A DNA stretch of 7,063 nucleotides from Clostridiales bacterium. Lineage in GTDB: Bacteria > Bacillota > Clostridia > Lachnospirales > WQUN01. Below are positions 1 to 4,673 of the stretch, in pieces. The position numbers were made by a program, and so were the translations under genes. Position 1 is the first letter of the stretch. Every line of letters begins with the position of its first letter. The notes under the pieces were generated by a model. It had not been told where the DNA came from, did not search any database, and saw only the letters and a program-made list of their open reading frames with translations. The stretch spans positions 1 to 7,063 of the forward strand of contig JAISRJ010000125.1 of NCBI GenBank assembly GCA_031273705.1, read 5' to 3'.

Positions 1-135
1 TTTCCGGGAAGCAAACGCTCTGAAATATTCAATGACTTGGAAGATAATCCAGTAAAAATTAGTGAGTTTAGAAAAAGAATAAATAAAATAACAGAAAGTT
101 TTAATAAATATGGAAGAAATATTCATTCTTGGTAA
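1..135 (+). CDS. 3' end of an unidentified gene cut by the window edge
   Basis: Frame 1 is open from the first base to a TAA at 133-135, giving 44 residues of a highly charged, probably helical C-terminus that ends in Asn-Ile-His-Ser-Trp. The other two forward frames close within about 55 bases, which favours this frame as coding despite the AT-rich composition. I do not recognise a domain in so short a tail. It overlaps the start of the receiver-HEPN gene (ATG at 110) by 26 bases in another frame, an arrangement typical of translationally coupled operon partners. Because the next protein carries a phospho-receiver domain, a sensor kinase or other ATP-binding partner would be a natural upstream gene, but that is inference from context only. 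It could also be a chance open frame. Confidence 0.5.
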   Translation, partial: FPGSKRSEIFNDLEDNPVKISEFRKRINKITESFNKYGRNIHSW

Positions 136-1792
136 CAGTCAGACCATGAAGAAGTTGGGGGACAATTTTATTGAGATTCCCAACTTGATTAACGATGTCG
201 AAATTCATAAATGGATAGTGCAACTGCTTCAACCCAACGACATCGACATCGAAAAACTTGTGATAGAAATTGGCGATAAACCGACATTTTCACTGCGAAT
301 CGCTTATCATATTCGCTTGAGCATTGACGAACTGCACGAAAAAACGCTTGTTCCCATACTGTTTGTAAGCACTTTGTCGCTTAATTCCATTATGTTAAAA
401 ACAGGAATTTTTAGTCAGATACTTGCAACAAAAGGCACTTATTTTTCCGAATTGGAAGATATTGCCGTGCTTAAATCCGAAATTGAAATGATTGAAGGTT
501 TGAGCGAAAATGATTACCTCACAGGCTTTCTGAAAATTATTCACATTCTACCCGATGAAACCTTTGGCAGACACTCTTTGGCAAATATTTGGGGTGCTTT
601 TGCAATGGACAAGGCTGCCAACACAAACGCCTTGCCCAAAGACGCTGAGTTCAAGAAAACACTCTATTTCAAATACGTATCGGCTTTCAACAATACCGAA
701 AAATTGAAACCTTCGCGATTGAAAATTGTCGGACAAATTGCTGTTGGCAAGCCAAATTATATTGAAGCAAAAGGAAAAAGGATCTTATTAATTGACGACG
801 AGGCTGATAATGGTTGGGATACGGTTTTGAGAGAGGTATTCAAAACTTCTTCGCCCGATGATTTCGTAGTGATAAACGAGAAAGTCAAAGATTTTGATGC
901 CCTTTTCGAACCAAATAAAAAGATAATCACAGACAATCATTTCGATTTATACCTTGTTGATTTGCGTTTGAATGGTTTGGAAGAAGAAGATATTTTGAAA
1001 ACTGAAGATTTTTCCGGAATGAAAGTTTTGCGGAAAATAAAATCGCTTAATCAAGGAAATCAAGTCATAATTTTCACGGCTTCAAACAAAGTTTGGAACT
1101 TGAAAGCACTTTTAGATGCCGGTGCAGACGGTTATTATATGAAGGAATCGCCGGAATATAATTTCACAAAAGCTTTTTCAGAACAGAATTACAAACAGTT
1201 TCAAGAAGATGTTAGAAAATGTTTTGAACGAAACTTTTTGACTCGTATATATTCAAAAATGCAAACAATAAAAGACAGATTATCCTCATTGTCGTCGTAC
1301 CCTTCTGAATTTTTAGAGGAAATTGTCAATCAACTCAATCTATTTTGGAATATGATTTCAAAAGCACAAACAGAAACTGATTTTTCCTATTCTTTTGTTG
1401 CGCTTTATATGATTATTGAAATAATAAATAATCAATTTATTATAATGAAAGATGACAAATGGGAAATTATTTCAGAAATTGGGAATTTGCATGATTGGGA
1501 ATGGGACAAAACACCGAGTAAATATGTAAAAGGTACCGTGGTTGAAGGGAAAAAGATACCGGAATCAAAAAAGATTACAGGATTATATTTTCAGAAATGG
1601 AAGAAAACAGATAATCAATTTATACACGAGCTGTCTTTTTTGATAACCAAACGCAACGGTGTTGTGCATAATGACAAAAGAATATTGGACAAAAAAAACT
1701 CAAAAGGTAAATATCTCAATCATGATGTTAAAACAAGCGAAGGTGTTCTGAAGTTGTTTATGGCTATTGAGAAAATTATAGATTTTTTATAA
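110..1792 (+). CDS. Receiver-domain protein with C-terminal HEPN-like (RNxxxH) domain; probable phosphorelay-controlled effector
   Basis: The protein has 560 residues and three parts. Residues 1-220 are a mixed helical region I do not recognise. Residues 222-350 are a response-regulator receiver domain with all key positions: the acidic pair D229-D230, phospho-acceptor D284 in Tyr-Leu-Val-Asp-Leu, T323 in Ile-Phe-Thr-Ala-Ser, and K345 after Gly-Tyr-Tyr-Met. Residues 375-560 are helical and contain R515-N516-G-V-V-H520, followed by a closing amphipathic helix; this matches the R-N-x3-H signature and layout of HEPN ribonuclease domains. No DNA-binding output domain is visible, so a transcription-factor role is unlikely. 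No transmembrane segment or signal peptide is seen, so it should be cytosolic. The inference is that phosphorylation gates an RNase or other toxic activity. The start at 110 overlaps the preceding gene; Met13 is an alternative. The closest concept known to me is Detocs-like defence, where receiver domains are fused to toxic effectors. The receiver call is firm, the HEPN call probable and the function inferred. Confidence 0.88.
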   Translation: MEEIFILGNSQTMKKLGDNFIEIPNLINDVEIHKWIVQLLQPNDIDIEKLVIEIGDKPTFSLRIAYHIRLSIDELHEKTLVPILFVSTLSLNSIMLKTGIFSQILATKGTYFSELEDIAVLKSEIEMIEGLSENDYLTGFLKIIHILPDETFGRHSLANIWGAFAMDKAANTNALPKDAEFKKTLYFKYVSAFNNTEKLKPSRLKIVGQIAVGKPNYIEAKGKRILLIDDEADNGWDTVLREVFKTSSPDDFVVINEKVKDFDALFEPNKKIITDNHFDLYLVDLRLNGLEEEDILKTEDFSGMKVLRKIKSLNQGNQVIIFTASNKVWNLKALLDAGADGYYMKESPEYNFTKAFSEQNYKQFQEDVRKCFERNFLTRIYSKMQTIKDRLSSLSSYPSEFLEEIVNQLNLFWNMISKAQTETDFSYSFVALYMIIEIINNQFIIMKDDKWEIISEIGNLHDWEWDKTPSKYVKGTVVEGKKIPESKKITGLYFQKWKKTDNQFIHELSFLITKRNGVVHNDKRILDKKNSKGKYLNHDVKTSEGVLKLFMAIEKIIDFL

Positions 1793-1813
1793 CTATGCAG
1801 AATCGCTGCATAG
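1793..1813. repeat. Perfect dyad (8-bp arms, 5-base loop) between effector gene and cassette promoter
   Basis: CTATGCAG and CTGCATAG flank AATCG, starting one base after the TAA of the receiver-HEPN gene. The hairpin is a plausible transcription stop, but it has no run of T after it, so it is not a textbook intrinsic terminator. Its centre (about 1803) lies roughly 20 bases before the TAACTTTG box, where a Bacteroidetes -33 element would sit, so it could equally be an operator. Confidence 0.6.
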
Positions 1814-1821
1814 CTTAGTTG

Positions 1822-1829
1822 TAACTTTG
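1822..1829 (+). promoter_or_regulatory. Candidate Bacteroidetes -7 promoter box for the HAD-PRTase-DprA cassette
   Basis: TAACTTTG matches the Bacteroidetes -7 consensus TAnnTTTG exactly. No clear TTTG -33 element is visible at the usual 19-21 base distance; that position is occupied by the dyad at 1793-1813. Transcription would begin near 1836, which makes the GTG at 1834 an unlikely start and supports the ATG at 1855. Confidence 0.5.
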
Positions 1830-1854
1830 CATCGTGAAACAAAAACTACACACG

Positions 1855-2427
1855 ATGCGAAAAATAATAAAGAAAGCGAATGTATTAATGTTCGATTTAG
1901 ATGGGACTTTAGTAGATACAAATTATGCAAGTTATTTAGCGTATAAAAAGGCAATGAAGGAAGTCTTATTGTGTGATATTAATTACACCTGTGTCCGGAA
2001 TGGGCGATTTACGCGTGAAACTTTCAGAAGAATGTTCCCAAGTGTAACTGCAATAGATGAAAAAAATATAGTGAAATTGAAAAATCAATATTACTCGAAA
2101 TATCTATCTTCAACTTCGCTAAATACTACGCTGTTTGAATTGATTATGGCAACTTACAATTCAAAAGAAATAATTTTAGTTACCAACAGTCACGAAGAAA
2201 GAGCAATGATTACTTTACAATATCATAATCTCAATAGATATTTCAGTAAGGTTTTGACAAAAGAAAATTATGGCGGATACAATAAATATCTATACGCTGT
2301 TAATTATCTACAAGTTGATACTGCTTCTACCGTAGTCTTTGAAAACGAAAAAGCAGAGATTGATGCTGCTATTCGGACGGGGATACCCAATGATAATATT
2401 ATTAAAATCACAAATAAATACTTTTAA
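1855..2427 (+). CDS. HAD-superfamily hydrolase (phosphatase-like)
   Basis: A 190-residue cytosolic protein with the order of motifs expected of a small HAD phosphatase with a cap domain. Motif I is FDLDGTLVDT, with nucleophile D14 and acid/base D16. An insert at about residues 20-100 would form the cap. Motif II is Leu-Val-Thr-Asn-Ser (T110, N111), motif III probably uses K144, and motif IV is Phe-Glu-Asn-Glu (163-165), where relatives commonly have Phe-Glu-Asp. The Asp-to-Asn change may affect Mg binding. The family removes phosphate from small molecules such as nucleotides or sugar phosphates; the substrate cannot be read here. A GTG at 1834 would add seven residues, but it lies at the expected transcription start, so ATG 1855 is preferred. 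Only two bases separate it from the phosphoribosyltransferase gene, so the two are surely cotranscribed. It lacks the context of a housekeeping phosphoglycolate phosphatase. Confidence 0.86.
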   Translation: MRKIIKKANVLMFDLDGTLVDTNYASYLAYKKAMKEVLLCDINYTCVRNGRFTRETFRRMFPSVTAIDEKNIVKLKNQYYSKYLSSTSLNTTLFELIMATYNSKEIILVTNSHEERAMITLQYHNLNRYFSKVLTKENYGGYNKYLYAVNYLQVDTASTVVFENEKAEIDAAIRTGIPNDNIIKITNKYF

Positions 2428-2429
2428 AT

Positions 2430-3056
2430 ATGAATACATTTACTATCACAGCAAACGAGTATTTGACACAAGATACACAAGCATACTATTACTCTGATTA
2501 CGTTGGTGGAGGAAAATGGCGAAATCCAGGAACAGTGGAATGTCAGGTTGTAAAACTAAAAAACACATCAGGGAATGAGCCGAAAAATGATTTGCTCAGT
2601 GCGGTTTCATGGTTGAAAAATATCTTAAGTCAAGATTTACCCTCAATTCTCCAGAAAGCAAATTTGACAAGTATGACAGTTTGTGTAGCTCCGCGAGCGA
2701 AAGAGGAAGGCTTTTATCAGCCCAACCAAAAACTTTTTAAAACTACAATTCGTGATTGCATATCGCAATTGCATGGTTTTGAAGATGGGACGGATTATAT
2801 TATCAGGCGTATAAACACGAAGACAACGCATCTTAGATGTACCACACAATTAAACGATGGTTCAATGCCTTATGTTGGTATAACAACGGATACTTGCTCA
2901 ATATCTGACAACGTAAGAGGAAAAGATATTTTGCTAATAGACGATTTATATACGCGAACAGTAAATATTGACGAAGATGTAATACAAGCTTTGTTAAACA
3001 AAGGTGCAAGGTCTGTGATCTTTTATGCGGTTGGGAAAACTGTGTCAAGGTTTTAG
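2430..3056 (+). CDS. Phosphoribosyltransferase-fold protein
   Basis: A 208-residue protein with a recognisable type I phosphoribosyltransferase PRPP-binding segment near its C-terminus: Lys-Asp-Ile-Leu-Leu-Ile-Asp-Asp-Leu-Tyr-Thr at residues 165-175, with the acidic pair D171-D172. It is followed by a helix and a strand (Ala-Arg-Ser-Val-Ile-Phe-Tyr-Ala) that fit the Rossmann-like fold. The canonical Thr-Gly-x-Thr end of the loop is replaced by Thr-Arg-Thr-Val-Asn, so PRPP handling may be altered. Residues 1-140 are not like the common purine or pyrimidine salvage enzymes; an upstream strand with Val-Cys-Val-Ala-Pro-Arg (84-89) is compatible with the ComF-like branch. The family transfers ribose-5-phosphate between a base and pyrophosphate; the base used here is unknown. 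It is packed against the HAD gene and followed by the DprA-like gene, which argues for a shared role in making or removing a nucleotide derivative, not for salvage. Confidence 0.83.
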   Translation: MNTFTITANEYLTQDTQAYYYSDYVGGGKWRNPGTVECQVVKLKNTSGNEPKNDLLSAVSWLKNILSQDLPSILQKANLTSMTVCVAPRAKEEGFYQPNQKLFKTTIRDCISQLHGFEDGTDYIIRRINTKTTHLRCTTQLNDGSMPYVGITTDTCSISDNVRGKDILLIDDLYTRTVNIDEDVIQALLNKGARSVIFYAVGKTVSRF

Positions 3057-3111
3057 AGAAAATCACTAACTTTATATACAAAAATAGTTGAATTTTAAAT
3101 ACACAAAATGT

Positions 3112-4089
3112 ATGATTTATACGGAAAATGCAATAAATATTTTAACTGCAAAAACTTATAAAGGTATTGGCAGAGCATGGCTCATTAAAAATTTGAAAGG
3201 TGATGAAAGTGCTGACACGATAGTATCTCTGCTGAATAAAAATTCAAAACAAGATGCCCCGATTACTATGTCGGAATTTGAAAGAATTAAAGCGAAATTA
3301 CAAGACAACTTAAAAAAGTTAGACGGTTTTGCTGACGGTTTGGTGGCGATGGGTGATGAGAATTTTCCACAATACAGAGGAAATGTAAAAAGTAGTGAGC
3401 AGCCCGTCTATTTATTTTATTGTGGCAACTTATCACTGCTAAAAACTACAAATAGAAATATCTCAGTTATTGGATTACTTAATCCTGACAAGGATATTGA
3501 ATTTGTAGAACGAGAGGTGGTTGAGGAATTGATCAAGAACAATATAACTATTATTAGTGGATTGGCTTTAGGCTGCGACTCCATTGCGCATGAACAAACA
3601 TTAAGTGCTAATGGGAAAACAATCGCTATTTTACCGAGTCCCCTGAATAATATTATGCCTACAGCGAATAAATATCTTGCAAGCGAAATAGTGCAAAAAA
3701 ATGGATTATTGATAACAGAATACTATGAAGATGTAAAATCTAAAATGGAATTAAGTGGTCGCTATCAAGAACGTGATAGATTGCAGGCATTATTCAGTGA
3801 CAGTATTATTTTGTCTGCAAGTTATGCGAAGAATACTCAAGGGAATGATAGTGGTTCAAGGTTAGCAATGGAATATGCGTTAAATTATTCAATTCCTCGA
3901 GCGGTAATTTATAACCAAGAAACAGATTTGGACAATCCGATGTTTGATTTGAGCAGACAACTGATAAGAGAACAAAAGGACATTGTGATAATAAGCCGAA
4001 AAAATCTTCAGGAAAGCGTAAGAACAATTATATCAAGAAAGGCAACTATAAAATCAAACATAGCCTATCAAACAAGTTTATTTGATTAA
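3112..4089 (+). CDS. DprA/SMF-like Rossmann-fold protein
   Basis: A 325-residue protein with the DprA core. The signature Ser-Gly-Leu-Ala-Leu-Gly-Cys-Asp-Ser-Ile-Ala-His is at 149-160, then Gly-Lys-Thr-Ile-Ala-Ile-Leu-Pro (168-175), Gly-Leu-Leu-Ile-Thr-Glu (198-203), R221-D222-R223 where DprA usually has Arg-Asn-Arg, and S247-G248-S249 before a helix. The first core strand reads Ser-Val-Ile-Gly-Leu-Leu, not the usual Val-Gly-Ser-Arg. A short helical N-terminal domain (1-75) precedes the core. The chain ends soon after it, without the C-terminal winged-helix domain many DprA proteins carry. Competence DprA binds single-stranded DNA and loads RecA. In this cassette the protein more likely has a conflict-system role, either sensing DNA or handling a nucleotide ligand, as proposed for SLOG-superfamily members. 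A TTG at 3088 would add eight residues; ATG 3112 is preferred. It ends 110 bases before the Fur-family gene. Confidence 0.88.
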   Translation: MIYTENAINILTAKTYKGIGRAWLIKNLKGDESADTIVSLLNKNSKQDAPITMSEFERIKAKLQDNLKKLDGFADGLVAMGDENFPQYRGNVKSSEQPVYLFYCGNLSLLKTTNRNISVIGLLNPDKDIEFVEREVVEELIKNNITIISGLALGCDSIAHEQTLSANGKTIAILPSPLNNIMPTANKYLASEIVQKNGLLITEYYEDVKSKMELSGRYQERDRLQALFSDSIILSASYAKNTQGNDSGSRLAMEYALNYSIPRAVIYNQETDLDNPMFDLSRQLIREQKDIVIISRKNLQESVRTIISRKATIKSNIAYQTSLFD

Positions 4090-4116
4090 GATAAAGAACT
4101 TTCTATTTAAAAAGGC

Positions 4117-4124
4117 TATTTTTG
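4117..4124 (+). promoter_or_regulatory. Candidate -7 promoter box for the Fur-family gene
   Basis: TATTTTTG fits the Bacteroidetes TAnnTTTG consensus and lies in the 110-base gap before the Fur-family gene, which would leave a leader of roughly 70 bases. A matching TTTG about 20 bases upstream is not evident, and the stretch is T-rich, so the match could be chance. Confidence 0.35.
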
Positions 4125-4199
4125 TCACAGATATGGCTTTGTCCTTAGGTGAGAGGGATGGGCTGTGAAAAAGGATCGTATGATGGATAGTTGACTGAG

Positions 4200-4619
4200 A
4201 TGGAAGAATATGTTGAAAGATTGGAAGCGAGAGGGGTTAAGCCTACGGCTATCAGGCTGTTAGTGTTTAAGGCGATGGTGGAACATCCGCAGGCTTTCAG
4301 CCTCTTGGATATGGAAAGCAAATTGGATACGGTGGACAAATCGACGCTTTTCCGCACGATCTCGCTTTTCCACGAGAAGCTGCTGATACATAGTATCGAC
4401 GACGGCTCAGGCTCTGTCAAATATTCAGTGTGCAAGCGTTGTTGCACCTGCTCACTGAACGACCTGCACGTACATTTTTATTGTACGAAGTGTGGGAAAA
4501 CCTTCTGCCTTGATAATATCTCGATACCGGAGGTGCAACTGCCGCCCGGTTTTCTGCTTGAGAGTGTCAATTTCGTACTGAAAGGGCTTTGTCGCCACTG
4601 TTCGAAGTTTGCAACTTAG
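4200..4619 (+). CDS. Fur-family metal-responsive transcriptional regulator
   Basis: A 139-residue cytosolic DNA-binding protein of normal Fur-family length. Residues 1-70 form the winged helix, with Val-Lys-Pro-Thr-Ala-Ile-Arg (13-19) and the recognition region Val-Asp-Lys-Ser-Thr-Leu-Phe-Arg-Thr (45-53). The dimerisation half carries the metal sites: H90 and H92, the structural zinc pairs C95-x2-C98 and C131-x2-C134, plus C103. An extra cysteine-rich stretch (C78, C81, C82, C84) just before His90 is more than most family members have and could add a metal or redox site. The family usually represses target genes when metal-bound. It is followed 54 bases later by a Zn/Cd-type exporting ATPase, and a Fur-type operator covers its own stop codon, so the pump is the evident target. 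Whether it senses zinc, iron, manganese or peroxide cannot be read reliably. An in-frame TTG at 4191 would add three residues; the ATG is preferred. Confidence 0.92.
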   Translation: MEEYVERLEARGVKPTAIRLLVFKAMVEHPQAFSLLDMESKLDTVDKSTLFRTISLFHEKLLIHSIDDGSGSVKYSVCKRCCTCSLNDLHVHFYCTKCGKTFCLDNISIPEVQLPPGFLLESVNFVLKGLCRHCSKFAT

Positions 4620-4624
4620 TTGCA
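4610..4624. promoter_or_regulatory. 7-1-7 inverted repeat, probable Fur-family operator
   Basis: TGCAACT and AGTTGCA flank a single central T. This perfect 7-1-7 palindrome is the classical geometry of Fur, Zur and PerR boxes. It overlaps the TAG stop of the Fur-family gene (4617-4619) and sits at the -33 side of the TACCTTTG box of the ATPase promoter, where a bound dimer would affect polymerase binding. The sequence is not identical to the known E. coli or Bacillus boxes, so the link to this regulator is inference from geometry and position. Confidence 0.72.
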
Positions 4625-4636
4625 CTACCGTTCCCA

Positions 4637-4644
4637 TACCTTTG
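4637..4644 (+). promoter_or_regulatory. -7 promoter box for the metal-exporting ATPase
   Basis: TACCTTTG matches the Bacteroidetes TAnnTTTG consensus exactly. It lies 12 bases after the 7-1-7 palindrome and 29 bases before the ATPase ATG, giving a short leader. The -33 region would fall within or right beside the palindrome; no clean TTTG is at the ideal spacing. It implies that the ATPase has its own regulated promoter even if readthrough from the regulator gene also occurs. Confidence 0.55.
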
Positions 4645-4673
4645 CCATCAGAAAAACGTAATAGTTATAAAAG

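Noticed and set aside
1809..1823. Second copy of the Fur-type operator ahead of the HAD gene (shared CTTAGTTG)
   Set aside because: Only one half-site matches (10 of 15 positions) and the other arm is lost, so there is no palindrome.
1834..1854. GTG start adding seven residues to the HAD protein
   Set aside because: It lies only about five bases after the TAACTTTG box, at the expected transcription start, and motif I sits at a normal distance from the ATG at 1855.
3067..3074. TAACTTTA as an internal promoter for the DprA-like gene
   Set aside because: It lacks the final G of the -7 consensus and has no -33 element at the right spacing; in an AT-rich gap such matches arise by chance.
3088..3111. 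TTG start adding eight residues to the DprA-like protein
   Set aside because: TTG is a rare start, and the in-frame ATG at 3112 leaves a complete N-terminal domain; TTG cannot be excluded.
4125..4168. TCACAG...CTGTGA inverted repeat upstream of the Fur-family gene as an autoregulatory operator
   Set aside because: Arms are only six bases with a 32-base gap, unlike the compact 7-1-7 form at 4610-4624.
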